Positions 19,501-26,973 of a stretch of DNA of 64,000 nucleotides are shown in pieces. The notes under the pieces are model-generated. The model had not been told where the DNA came from. It did no database searches and saw only the letters and a program-made list of their open reading frames with translations. The DNA is from Pararhizobium capsulatum DSM 1112 (GTDB lineage Bacteria; Pseudomonadota; Alphaproteobacteria; Rhizobiales; Rhizobiaceae): positions 372,001-436,000 of the forward strand of contig NZ_JAUSVF010000003.1 of NCBI RefSeq assembly GCF_030814475.1, given 5' to 3'. Each line of letters begins with the position of its first letter. The first letter of the stretch is position 1. The translations under genes and the position numbers were made by a program.

Positions 19501-20153
19501 AACTCGATTTCGAGACTAATCCAGTTCTCGATGTTAGCGTGCGGCTCGATGATCCGACGATTGGCACGAGTTTCGAGACCTCCAAAGCGCTCAAGCTTAA
19601 CATCACCGACGTAATTGAGACGGTGTCGGGCACGTCAGGGAGCAATACGCTGACGGGCACGGGAGGCCACGACATTCTCGACGGCAAGGATGGCAACGAT
19701 ATTCTCAAAGGAGGCGCCGGCAATGACAGGCTCATCGGCGGCACCGGCGTCGATAAGCTCTACGGCGGGGCGGGTAGTGATGTATTCGTGTTCATGACTC
19801 CACAGGATTCCGCCCCCGGCTTCACGGGCTTTGTTAACAACGGCTCGTTGAGCCAGCTCTCAGGCGCGGACAAACGCGACATCGTCGCCGATTTTGTGCG
19901 TGGGGAGGACCGGCTCGATCTGTCGAAGATTGACGCCAACATCAAGGTCGTCGGCGACCAGAGCTTCGTCTGGAATGGAACGGGGAATTTTTCGGGGAAG
20001 TCGGGTGAGCTGATCTACCGCACCTTCGACGTTGCCGGAACAGCCGAGGACAAGACAATCGTCTATGGCGACGTCAACCTCGATGGCCGCGCCGATTTTC
20101 AGATCGAACTGACCGGCATCCTTCATCTTGCCAAGGGGGATTTTATTCTCTGA
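13560..20153 (+). CDS. Giant RTX-type adhesin with DUF4347 and 13 Ig-like repeats
   Basis: A 2,197-residue surface or secreted protein; start supported by GGGGGAACC before the ATG. Order: DUF4347 (about 20-180; IHILSHGEAGVLLL, DILLYGCDVA); a spacer of about 180 residues; 13 bacterial Ig-like repeats of 102 residues (364-1689), each with a phrase like GETALVTITFSEAVTGF and ending at a TSNNYAVD-type motif; two diverged Ig-like domains (about 1690-1915); a cadherin-like domain (about 1920-2020; LDFETNPVLDVSVRL); RTX calcium-binding nonapeptides (about 2023-2078; GKDGNDILKGGAGNDRLIGG); and a C-terminus ending GDFIL. There is no N-terminal signal peptide; the end DFIL with an acidic residue before hydrophobics is the type I secretion signature. 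No ABC/HlyD/TolC genes lie in the window. Likely role: biofilm or host-surface attachment. Confidence 0.9.
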   Translation: MTETAVTPAIAIEIGSHRQVVFIDAGLADTRALAAGVPPGAEIVWVGQAAPAIAQMAGWAVGKWGYEAIHILSHGEAGVLLLGNARIDAAALRAHRTELATLGKALCASGDILLYGCDVATGSKGARFVDLMALYSGADVAASVDATGAADLGGNWTLAYRTGPIDTPTLGADGSIAYGGLLAAPVSENFDGVAVDGFGWSQSTQGQPRTINGWTFNLLDGVGNTDPTGTVDITYLTDQTSLANGSTDKAAYINSYFAAGTGTDAAAVFQAKDGDAFSFTSVRVEVGGSNGSDYRLVGYLDGVAVAGASQDFVAGAFGSGGTLVSVTDPAWRFVDEVRIVRQNGEVDISVFIDDIVATAADTTPPTASIVVADSALAIGETALVTITFSEAVTGFSNADLTATNGTLSAVSSADGGITWTATLTPSASITDTTNLITLDNTGVQDGAGNAGTGITTSNNYAVDTQRPTATIVVADSALAIGETALVTITFSEAVTGFTSADLSVANGTVGSVSSADGGITWTATLTPTASITDATNLITLDNTGVANAAGNTGTGTTSSNNFAIDTARPTASIVVADSALAIGETSLVTITFSEAVTGFSNADLTATNGTLSAVSSADGGITWTATFTPTASITDATNLITLDDTGVQDGAGNTGSGTTSSNNYAVDTTRPTASIVVADSALAIGETALVTITFSEAVTGFTSADLSVANGTVGSVSSADGGITWTATFTPTASITDTTNLITLANTGVADLAGNAGTGTTTSNNYAVDSQRPTATIFVSDTALLAGETALMTVTFSEAVTGFTSADLTVANGTVGSISSADGGITWTATFTPTASVTDTTNLITLDNTGVADLAGNAGTGTTNSNNYTIDTQRPTASIVVADSALAIGETALVTITFSEAVTGFTNADLAVVNGTLGAVASFDGGITWTATFTPSASITDATNLITLDNTGVANAAGNTGTGTTSSNNYAVDTTRPTASIVVADSALAIGETSLVTITFSEAVTGFTSADLTVANGTVGSVSSADGGITWTATFTPTASITDTTNLITLDNTGVQDGAGNTGSGTTTSNNYAVDSQRPTATIVVSDTALLAGETALVTVTFSEAVTGFTSADLTVANGTVGSISSADGGITWTATFTPTASVTDTTNLITLDNTGVQDGAGNAGTGTTTSNNYAVDTQRPTATIVVSDTALLAGETALVTVTFSEAVTGFTSADLSVANGTVGPVSSADGGITWTATLTPTASITDATNLITLDNTGVAHAAGNTGTGTTSSNNFAIDTARPTASIVVADSALAIGETSLVTITFSEAVTGFSNADLTATNGTLSAVSSADGGITWTATLTPSASITDTTNLITLDNTGVQDGAGNAGTGTTTSNNYAVDTQRPTATIVVADGALAIGETSLVTITFNEAVTGFTNADLSVANGILGAVGSSDGGITWTATFTPSASITDATNLITLANTGVADLAGNAGTGTTSSNNYTIDTQRPTASIVVADSALAIGETSLVTITFSEAVTGFSNADLTVANGTVGSVSSSDGGITWTATLTPASNVNDMSNLIKLNNSGVQDGAGNTGSGTTTSNNYAVDSQRPTASIVVADSALAIGETALVTITFSEAVTGFSNADLTVANGTVDAVGSSDGGITWTATLTPSARITDRTNLITLDNTGVQDGAGNAGTGTTTSNNYAVDQRAPGISSILRVGGEKTNASSVQFTVTFTEAVSRVDASDFSLATTGTTAGRITGVTRIDGSTYAVTVDNLAGNGTVRLDLKATGTAIADATGNAISAGYGAGQSYQVDHTAPAVTSVAVPRNATYKTGQALEFIVKLNSAAMVDTSGGTPKIAVKLDNGLTAYADYESGSGTSALVFHLPVIASQKDLTGIVLGDAIVLGGGTIRDLFGNNLVPKLNGIPSTSGILIGNDAPTLNVTQTLKALPENASTTVGLKVASLAIIDADGGGNTLSLAGADAKLFEIKNGALWLKAGTKLDFETNPVLDVSVRLDDPTIGTSFETSKALKLNITDVIETVSGTSGSNTLTGTGGHDILDGKDGNDILKGGAGNDRLIGGTGVDKLYGGAGSDVFVFMTPQDSAPGFTGFVNNGSLSQLSGADKRDIVADFVRGEDRLDLSKIDANIKVVGDQSFVWNGTGNFSGKSGELIYRTFDVAGTAEDKTIVYGDVNLDGRADFQIELTGILHLAKGDFIL
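14650..18627 (+). repeat. 13 tandem 306-bp in-frame repeats
   Basis: Each 306-bp unit encodes one Ig-like domain, starting at 14650 and then every 306 bp. Units fall into two subtypes by their opening: ADSALAIGET and SDTALLAGET (units 5, 8 and 9). Many units share long identical DNA, so repeat number is expected to vary by recombination. The strong codon periodicity opens long false frames on the minus strand. Confidence 0.93.
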
Positions 20154-20875
20154 AGCGGCTTACGGGCATCTTTCCTCGCCCCACCAGCGGACGCTGCGAA
20201 ACAAGATCACGTCAACATCTGGCGGGGGTCGTAAGCGACTGACCCCGGCAAAACGACGGCTTGACTGCGGTCGGTGCGGGACTGACCCTGGTTGCCGATT
20301 TGTTCACTCTAGGACGGCCGAATGCCCGGTAGTCGAGTCTACGCGGATTTGACTATCGCAAGAACTGGCCTGCCAACGTTGATGTTCGCTTGCGAAATGG
20401 AGCGCGGACGAAGGGCCGGTTCGCGACGTGGGCGCATCAACTTACCGTCGAAGAAAGGTTGTTTTTTGCAGATTTTTCCGTACCTTAGAAAAAAATGCGT
20501 AAGACTAATTATGGAACTTTTGGCTTATGTTCGATAGGCTCACTCGAATGCTAATACTCTCGGACACCGGCGGCGGCGCAACCTAAAATTCTAGCAAAGG
20601 AACAGATTGCTGGAGATGCGGTAGTGATTTATCGCAGCCGTAGCAGCGGATGCCCAGCGTTCGCTATCTATCTGGACATCGCCGTCCTATCTCCAGCGGT
20701 GGATTCGTTTTTTCGCCTCTACCTGCGAAAAAGCGACCTTCGATACTTCCGGGCTTTCAAATCAGTTGCGCGAGCGTGCAACATTGCGTGGATAGAGAAA
20801 GGATGCGAATTGGCCGCCATGCATTTAACGCCAGGCGCCGCACTTCGGCCCTTAGATTGCGTAGCCGATGACGCA
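20154..20875. other. Convergent intergenic region, no gene supported
   Basis: About 720 bp between the adhesin and lrgB, which face each other. A GGGGTC/GACCCC hairpin with a 10-nt loop lies near 20226-20246 and could end adhesin transcription, although no T-run follows. Only short frames without start signals or recognisable products are present. Confidence 0.45.
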
Positions 20876-21577
20876 TCAGGATGAAATAGCCGTTGCCAAG
20901 GCTAGCCCATAAAGGATGGCAGTCATGAGAGCGCTCAATAGCATGCCGCAGCTGGCAAGCGAGACATGATCCGGTGAGACTGCCAGCGTTCGGGCAATCC
21001 CCATGGCATGCGAAGAAAGACCGAGCGAGAAGGCGCGCTCCTCCGGGCCGCTCTCCGGGACAACGTTTTTCCAGAGCGCGCTCGAAATGAACGAGCCTCC
21101 GACGCCGTTACACATGACGCAGAGTATAGCGAGATTGTCCCACCCGCCCGTAAGGCGAGACAGAGGGAGCGCGACTGCGAGCGTCGTCATCTTGGGTCCC
21201 ATGCTTGCGATGTCCGGCTGGTCAAGGCCGAACAGCCAGCCTAGCGCGACGGCGGCGAGAATACCTGTAACTGTTGATACCAGCGTCGATAGAAGCATCG
21301 CCCGCGCGTTTGCGTGGATGAGCATCCTTTGCTGCCAGAGCGGCAGGGCTAACGCCACGGTCGCCAGACCAATCAGGAATGTCAAAGGCCGGACATAGGC
21401 GAGATAGTCGCTTGGAGCTAGGCCAACGCCCGGCAGAAGAATGCAGAGCACAATGATGGCGAAGAAAAGCGGATTTCGGAGCGAGGAGATGCGGAGTTTC
21501 TCCGTCAAACGTCGACTGATCAGCCAGATCAGGAACGTCGCCGTCAGCCAGACCAGTGTTGGAATGATGTCATCCAT
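20876..21577 (-). CDS. lrgB: LrgB/CidB/YohK family membrane protein
   Basis: The ATG at 21577 is used because it overlaps the lrgA stop; an in-frame upstream ATG would overlap lrgA more. The 233-residue product is almost wholly hydrophobic. It carries the family segment GPKMTTLAVALPLSRLTGG, followed by VMCNGVGGSFI and SLGLSSHAMGIARTL. LrgB-type proteins work with LrgA; relatives are murein-hydrolase export regulators in Gram-positives and, as a plant fusion (PLGG1), a glycolate/glycerate carrier. As the last gene of a sugar-acid operon, a transport role fits better here. Confidence 0.88.
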   Translation of the reverse strand: MDDIIPTLVWLTATFLIWLISRRLTEKLRISSLRNPLFFAIIVLCILLPGVGLAPSDYLAYVRPLTFLIGLATVALALPLWQQRMLIHANARAMLLSTLVSTVTGILAAVALGWLFGLDQPDIASMGPKMTTLAVALPLSRLTGGWDNLAILCVMCNGVGGSFISSALWKNVVPESGPEERAFSLGLSSHAMGIARTLAVSPDHVSLASCGMLLSALMTAILYGLALATAISS

Positions 21578-21944
21578 GCTTGTTCTTGAAAATGCGGAAA
21601 ACTTGGACGCCAACGAGAAGTGAAAAGACTAGCGAGACGAAGACCGTCACCAGAATTTTCAGGATAACCATCGCACCGACATCATGCAGGGTAAGAAACC
21701 CAGCACCCAATGGATAAAGGAACAACGGGAAGTGGCGCAGAAGTGTCTGTGCGGCCGGTTCGGTAACGCTTACCAGCGGTGGCGCCAGGCAAAAGCCTAG
21801 GAAAAGCAGCGCCAGCCCAATAAGCGCGGCCGGCACCGGGAGGTTAAAACCTGCCGCAAGCCCCTCGCCCGCCGCCCATGCCGCGAAAATAACGGCAAGG
21901 GCACCGATCCAGCGCCCGGCCGCCCGAAACCGATCAAGGTTCAT
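21570..21944 (-). CDS. lrgA: LrgA/CidA family membrane protein
   Basis: A 124-residue protein with four predicted membrane helices. The family region is visible as LPVPAALIGLALLFLGFCLA, then LLRHFPLFLYPLGAGFLTL (variant of the LFVPAGVG segment). It overlaps the aldo/keto reductase stop upstream (ATGA at 21941-21944) and its own stop overlaps lrgB, so the pair is co-translated with the sugar operon. Expected to form a membrane complex with LrgB that moves small hydroxyacids such as glycolate or pyruvate; this is inference from relatives. Confidence 0.85.
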   Translation of the reverse strand: MNLDRFRAAGRWIGALAVIFAAWAAGEGLAAGFNLPVPAALIGLALLFLGFCLAPPLVSVTEPAAQTLLRHFPLFLYPLGAGFLTLHDVGAMVILKILVTVFVSLVFSLLVGVQVFRIFKNKHG

Positions 21945-22972
21945 GCGTGCTCCGGCAGCGGGATTTCGGGATGGACCAGACCTTCAGCGCGCAAATCAGA
22001 CCAGAAGCCGGCCGGAATGACGGCTGAAAAGTGGGCTACATTCGCTTCGATTTCAGCGGGTTTGACCGCTCCGAAGACGACAGAGGCGACCACCGACGAT
22101 GCCAAGGGAAATTGAAGTGCCGCGGCCGGAAGAGAAACGCCATGCGCGTGAGCGACGGCCGTTAGTTTCCTGACCCGCTCGATGATCGAATCCGAGGCAG
22201 CACCATACTCGTATTTCGCACCTTCGACGGGCCCCGTCGCCAGGATACCAGAGCTGAACACGCCGCCGACAACAAGGCTCGCACCCCGTTTTCCGGCGCG
22301 GGCGACCTCGTCAAAATAGATGTCATGCTCCAGCAGCGTGTAGCGCGAGGCAATAAGGAAGACATCGAGATCAAAGCGATCAAGAAAGCGGTCGATCATG
22401 CCCCGCTCGTTCACACCGGCACCGATGGCCTTGATCTCCCCGCTCCGCTTCAATTCTTCCAGCGCGCGATAGCCACCTTTTTCCAGATCGCCAAGGCGGG
22501 CGTTCAACTCTTCTTTGCTGCGGAAATAGCCGCTGTCGAGGTCATGGATGTAGAGCCCATCCATCTGGTTGACTCCGAGACGCTGCAGGCTGTCCTCATA
22601 AGAACGCATGATGGCGTCGTAGGTAAAGACGTGATGATGCTCGAAGGGCAGCGCTCCGGCCCAGTTTACGGACTTGAAGGAGTCACGGTCGCGCGGTGCC
22701 TTCAGCAGCCGACCAACCTTGGTCGTGAGAACATAGGAACCACGCTCCTTTTCATAGAGCGCGCGCCCCGTTCGATGTTCGGCTTGGCCAAGACCATACC
22801 AGGGCGCGGTATCGTACAGGCGGAGGCCAGAGTTCCAGGCCGCTTCGAAGGTTGCGCGGGCAGTCGGTTCGTCGATTGCTTCATAAACGCCACCGAGCGG
22901 GCAGGTTCCAAGCCCCAGAACGGGAATATGAAGGTCGGTTTGGCCAACGCGCCTGGATGTATCGGGCTGCAT
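21941..22972 (-). CDS. Aldo/keto reductase (sugar 1-dehydrogenase type)
   Basis: The ATG at 22972 gives 343 residues; a longer frame exists, but this start lies 10 bp after the dehydrogenase gene and begins the conserved first strand. The AKR tetrad is seen: Asp and Tyr in YDTAPWYG, Lys in LTTKVG, His in YIHDLD. The GLGTCPLGG opening and this architecture match D-threo-aldose/L-fucose dehydrogenases and pyridoxal dehydrogenase, which oxidise free aldoses to lactones with NAD(P). In this operon it may oxidise the imported sugar or an intermediate. Confidence 0.85.
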   Translation of the reverse strand: MQPDTSRRVGQTDLHIPVLGLGTCPLGGVYEAIDEPTARATFEAAWNSGLRLYDTAPWYGLGQAEHRTGRALYEKERGSYVLTTKVGRLLKAPRDRDSFKSVNWAGALPFEHHHVFTYDAIMRSYEDSLQRLGVNQMDGLYIHDLDSGYFRSKEELNARLGDLEKGGYRALEELKRSGEIKAIGAGVNERGMIDRFLDRFDLDVFLIASRYTLLEHDIYFDEVARAGKRGASLVVGGVFSSGILATGPVEGAKYEYGAASDSIIERVRKLTAVAHAHGVSLPAAALQFPLASSVVASVVFGAVKPAEIEANVAHFSAVIPAGFWSDLRAEGLVHPEIPLPEHA

Positions 22973-22982
22973 GATTTGTGTC

Positions 22983-24011
22983 CTAGAGAGTTCTGGCGTC
23001 GACGACGCGGCCCGTTTCTGCGGACCGATAGGCCGCTTCCGCCAGGGCATAGGTTTTGAGGCTGTCTTCGGCGGAGGTCTCGAAATCACCCCCGTGGCGA
23101 AGCGTGTCTATGAAGTGCTGCTGAGTACGCGGCACGCTATCCTGGATCTGTGTCCATGGCGAAGATGTCCAGCTGCGACTATCGTTTTGGATTATCTCGC
23201 GTCTCTGCTGACCGTCCGAATGGACCTGCAGGACCTCGCCTTCCAGGATCTGGATCGTGCCAAACCGCCCCTCGATTTCACCGAGCGTCTGGGGAAAAGG
23301 GTTTGGAAATCGGTGAGAGGCGTAGCTGACATCGACGATCGAGGTCGCGTGATTGTGGTGGCGCAGAAGGATTGTTGCCGCGTCCTCGCCGGCCAGCCCT
23401 TCCTTGACCGACTGGGCAAAGCACGAAACGTCGCCGGCATCACCGAACAGGAAGCGTGCAAGATCCAGCATGTGGATGCCTACATCCATGATTATGAAGC
23501 GCTTGGTTTGCAGGAGATAGGGTTGGTTCGAATAGACATCAATAGCGTTGCGCCAGGAAAGGCGGCCGAAGGTCACGTCGCCAATTTCCCCGCTGTCCAG
23601 AATTCCACGGATGCGCTGAAAGATCTTCTGAAACCGGAAGTTCTCGTGCACCATCACCGGCACTTTCGCTTCCGCTGCATTGGCGACGATGCGACGGCAC
23701 GTATCGATATCAGGCGCAAACGGCTTCTGAACGATGACCGGCACGCGATGCCTTACCGCCAGTGCAACCAGTTCCTCGTGCGTCTCCATCGTGGTGCAGA
23801 TATCGACAAAGTCGAAGGCGCCGGACGACAGGATTTCCGCGGTATCGTGCCAGGCGGGAATGGAAAATTCAGCGGCATAGCTGCGTGCCCGCTCTGCATC
23901 GCGATCACAGACCGCAACGATTTCGGCTCCGGCCGTTTCCGACCACGCGTGAAGCTGGTTACGAGCGAAGAAGCCGCAGCCGATGAGCAATCCCTTGAGG
24001 GGTTTAGTCAT
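22983..24011 (-). CDS. Gfo/Idh/MocA family sugar dehydrogenase
   Basis: A 342-residue cytosolic oxidoreductase. The N-terminal Rossmann fold starts LLIGCGFFARNQLHAWSE, and the family EKP-type motif appears as VIVQKPFAPD with the catalytic Lys; the substrate-side HENFRF and MDVGIHMLDLARF (His near the active site) follow. D-apiose dehydrogenases of rhizobial apiose pathways belong to this family, and the neighbour upstream is a D-apionate-lactonase-like enzyme, so oxidation of apiose or a similar branched sugar to its lactone is plausible. Its start overlaps that gene's stop (ATGA, 24008-24011). Confidence 0.88.
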   Translation of the reverse strand: MTKPLKGLLIGCGFFARNQLHAWSETAGAEIVAVCDRDAERARSYAAEFSIPAWHDTAEILSSGAFDFVDICTTMETHEELVALAVRHRVPVIVQKPFAPDIDTCRRIVANAAEAKVPVMVHENFRFQKIFQRIRGILDSGEIGDVTFGRLSWRNAIDVYSNQPYLLQTKRFIIMDVGIHMLDLARFLFGDAGDVSCFAQSVKEGLAGEDAATILLRHHNHATSIVDVSYASHRFPNPFPQTLGEIEGRFGTIQILEGEVLQVHSDGQQRREIIQNDSRSWTSSPWTQIQDSVPRTQQHFIDTLRHGGDFETSAEDSLKTYALAEAAYRSAETGRVVDARTL

Positions 24012-25948
24012 TGGGTCTTTCCATAATCGAGATGAAGAACGCCGTAAGCCCCCATGTGAACAGCGTCGGCAAAAGGCTGTGGTGTGTGGAATGCGCCGCG
24101 GTCAAGCGCTGCGACTTCGAAACTTTCCTCGTCCATCAAGTAGCCCGTGACTTTGGTTTTGCCGGAGAGAGCGATGGCAACGGGCTCAGCCGAAAGATTG
24201 GCGAAGAGAGCTTTCCTGTAGCCATCTTTTTCCCACGTTACGTGCGCCAGATGGCCGTCGATGCCGGCTGACACCACCTTCCCTCCTGCGGCCTCGGAGA
24301 TCCAGCGCGCGACGTGATAGAGCGGATAGATCGCGCCATCTGGCCTGTGGTCCCAGTCCTCGCGCGCAAAGGACTGACGCGATGACACTAGCCCAAACGG
24401 ACCTGTTGGCGCGCCGAAAGCGAAGCGATCGATGCCCCAAGGGGCAATCTGCGCGAGATAGCCCACATGCCAGGCCGCTGCGAAAAGGCCACGCTGGCGC
24501 GGATCCTGCGCTGCCATGCCAGCACGCTCGTCCGGCCGGTTATCGACTGGCGCGGGACCGTAAGGGCTGAGTCGCGCACCGATGCCGACTGGCCCGACGG
24601 CCAGTGGCAGGCCATTCGCAAGCCGCCCGGCGGAATGAAGGATATGCGGCAGCGACTGCAATGTCTCGACAACCGATGCATCATCGGCTGCATGCACGAC
24701 TGGGGTCGTCGCGAAGGTGAGGTATTGGGCTCGTTCCGGGTTCGGGCGCTTGCGGTTGAACTCTGTGAAGAAGGCTGGCGTGCCACCGCCGCGTCTGCTT
24801 TCCGGAAACGTAGCATCAAGCGCGGTTGCAAGCTGTTCTTCAGTCAGGTGCGGTGGGCGTGGCTCTCCTGGCTGGAAGGACTGTTCGTCGATCTTGGCAA
24901 AGGCCGCAATGTCCGAGACGGCAATACCTGCGTCCTTGAAGGTCTGCGCAAGCCTCTCCAGCTCTGAGCCGGCCGCAGCAGGATCGTCGCCGCTGAGAAT
25001 GACCTGCACGTCGAGTGAAGCACCTGTCCGTCGCAGCAGTTCTTTGAGGTCGGCAGCCGCCGCGACCGTATCACCGCGCGCCGCGTCGTAGCGAAGCAGA
25101 AGGCGGGCCGGCCTCAGCTCAACCAGTGCATCGGCAAATCGAAGCGCATCCCGCGCGTCGTCCAAATAATCGAGTGGAAGCGCATAATCCGGCAGCAGCT
25201 GGCCTTCGAAAGCCGGCACGGAAACGGGGGTGGCCACAGCAGCGTTCATGCCAGCGTCTGCGATTGCGACGGTGACCGACTGCCGCGCCGGGACTGCGGG
25301 ATTAAGCAGATACGGATAGGGCAATCCGATGGGGCGGCTGTAGGTCTTGAACGAGGCGTCAGACCAGTTGCGGTGATCCTCCATCTCAAAGATGTCTCCT
25401 GCAAAGCGCGCAGAAACGCGCAGCCCCGCATGTGGCCAATGCGCAATCGCCTGGATATCCAGGACCGGCTGGCCGGGGCTGATCTCCAGCGGGATGTTTA
25501 GCTTTCTTACAAGGCCGGATGCATGCTCGACCTCAATCTGCGTGCCGGCAAAACCGAGCAGAGGATGCAGGATGACAAAACCAGTCCTGTTGGTACTGAA
25601 CGCTGCATCCGCGCGGATGTCAGCAGCTGCCTCGAGATGGCCTTCGGCGCGCGCCGTGAAGCTGATCTTCGCCAGAACGCCTTCTCCGGCCTCACCAAAA
25701 TAAGCGTCGTAGCGCACATGAAGACCAGCGTCCTGCTCGTCGAAGTGCAAATCCGAGATAACCGGCAGCGGCGTGCCCCAGCCGGGCGTGCGCACGAGGA
25801 AACTGATACCGCGGAGAATTTCCACGCCGTTCCAGCGTATCCACCGCAACGCTCCCGCATCGAATGTCGCTTCGAGCGCACCGGCCTTGAGAACCCGCTT
25901 TGCCGGTTCCTCTCTGGCCGTGCCAGTCAGGATGATGGAGGGCTTCAT
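24008..25948 (-). CDS. apnL: D-apionate lactonase-like protein
   Basis: A 646-residue protein. The ATG at 25948 overlaps the permease stop (ATGA); the longer open frame running to 26434 lies inside the permease gene and is rejected. Features I associate with the D-apionate lactonase family are RWIRWNGVEILRGISFLVR near the N-terminus, the phrase TNRTGFVILHPLLGFAG, EVEHASG, and FEMEDHRNWSDASFKTYSRP. The second half looks like a TIM barrel with a beta domain, glycosidase-like. Expected reaction: hydrolysis of D-apionolactone (or a related aldonolactone) to the acid. Substrate is assigned by family memory and context, not by search. Confidence 0.62.
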   Translation of the reverse strand: MKPSIILTGTAREEPAKRVLKAGALEATFDAGALRWIRWNGVEILRGISFLVRTPGWGTPLPVISDLHFDEQDAGLHVRYDAYFGEAGEGVLAKISFTARAEGHLEAAADIRADAAFSTNRTGFVILHPLLGFAGTQIEVEHASGLVRKLNIPLEISPGQPVLDIQAIAHWPHAGLRVSARFAGDIFEMEDHRNWSDASFKTYSRPIGLPYPYLLNPAVPARQSVTVAIADAGMNAAVATPVSVPAFEGQLLPDYALPLDYLDDARDALRFADALVELRPARLLLRYDAARGDTVAAAADLKELLRRTGASLDVQVILSGDDPAAAGSELERLAQTFKDAGIAVSDIAAFAKIDEQSFQPGEPRPPHLTEEQLATALDATFPESRRGGGTPAFFTEFNRKRPNPERAQYLTFATTPVVHAADDASVVETLQSLPHILHSAGRLANGLPLAVGPVGIGARLSPYGPAPVDNRPDERAGMAAQDPRQRGLFAAAWHVGYLAQIAPWGIDRFAFGAPTGPFGLVSSRQSFAREDWDHRPDGAIYPLYHVARWISEAAGGKVVSAGIDGHLAHVTWEKDGYRKALFANLSAEPVAIALSGKTKVTGYLMDEESFEVAALDRGAFHTPQPFADAVHMGAYGVLHLDYGKTQ

Positions 25949-26952
25949 CGGGATTGCCTTTTCACGAAACTGTCGAAAGCGACGGCAGCGACGATAATCA
26001 GACCGACCAAGATTTGCTGCACGTAGGGGGAGACGTTGAGGATGACCAGACCGTTGAGAAGGACGCCGGTCAGCAAGGCGCCGATGACAGTGCCGAAGAT
26101 GGAACCGGTGCCACCCTGCAGGCTCGTTCCGCCGATCACGACAGCGGCGATCGCCGTCAGTTCGTAACCCGAACCCGCTACCGCCTCTGCCGAATTCAGC
26201 CGGGACGCGAGCACGAAGCCGCCAAGGCCCGAGCAGAAGCCGATAACGGCGTAGACGGCAGTCGTCACACGCGCCGTATTGATGCCGGAAAGCCGCGCCG
26301 CATCCGGGTTTGATCCCACCGCATAGACCGCGCGACCAAAGCGGGTCTGCGTCAGCACGAAATGCGCGAGCAGCGCCACGACGAGAAAGATGATGACGGG
26401 AACCGGGACCGGTCCAATCATGCCGCGCCCCCACCAGCCGAATGCCTCGTCAAAACCGGAAATCGGCCCGCCATTGCCGATGGTGAGTGCAACCCCGCGA
26501 AACACCGTCATCCCACCCAGGGTGACGACGAAGGCCGGGACGGAGAGGCGCGCGACCGCAAGCCCTTGCAGATATCCGGCAAGCGTTCCCGCCGCGATCG
26601 CCGCGATGGCAGCACAAGGCCATGCGAAGCCAGAGCCATCAGCACTGGGCAGGAACCGCCCCTCAACGCCACCCTTAGCGACAACGGCCGCCACGAGCCC
26701 GGCCATTGCTACGATCGAACCGACCGACAGGTCTATCCCGCGCGCCAGGATGACGAAGGTCATGCCCACGGCAATAATGCCGTAGATCGACACTTGCCTC
26801 AGGATGTTGAACAGATTGAGGGGCATGAGAAAGCGCGGCTGAAGAGCGGCAAAGAGTAACACCAGCCCCAAAAGGAAGATGAGCGGTGCGATCCTGCCGA
26901 GAATGGCAAACGTCTGCGCGCGGTGCGTCATGGCAAGGGAGATGCTAGACAT
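25945..26952 (-). CDS. CUT2 sugar ABC transporter permease (RbsC-like)
   Basis: A 335-residue inner-membrane protein with 8-10 hydrophobic helices. Family marks are MTFVILARGIDLSVGSIVAM near residues 65-85 and the cytoplasmic AVGSNPDAARLSGIN loop that docks with the ATPase, followed by VVIGGTSLQGGTGS. It forms the membrane channel for the ATPase at 26974-28542 and the binding protein at 28542-29513. Start 26952; the stop overlaps the lactonase start. Confidence 0.93.
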   Translation of the reverse strand: MSSISLAMTHRAQTFAILGRIAPLIFLLGLVLLFAALQPRFLMPLNLFNILRQVSIYGIIAVGMTFVILARGIDLSVGSIVAMAGLVAAVVAKGGVEGRFLPSADGSGFAWPCAAIAAIAAGTLAGYLQGLAVARLSVPAFVVTLGGMTVFRGVALTIGNGGPISGFDEAFGWWGRGMIGPVPVPVIIFLVVALLAHFVLTQTRFGRAVYAVGSNPDAARLSGINTARVTTAVYAVIGFCSGLGGFVLASRLNSAEAVAGSGYELTAIAAVVIGGTSLQGGTGSIFGTVIGALLTGVLLNGLVILNVSPYVQQILVGLIIVAAVAFDSFVKRQSR

Positions 26953-26973
26953 TGAAATTTCCTTGGAGGTTAC

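Noticed and set aside
20322..20884. Short plus-strand frames between the adhesin and lrgB
   Set aside because: No ribosome sites, no recognisable products, and one overlaps the lrgB end; treated as non-coding.
25949..26434. N-terminal extension of the lactonase-like gene to 26434
   Set aside because: It lies wholly inside the permease gene in another frame; the ATGA overlap at 25945-25948 gives the natural start.
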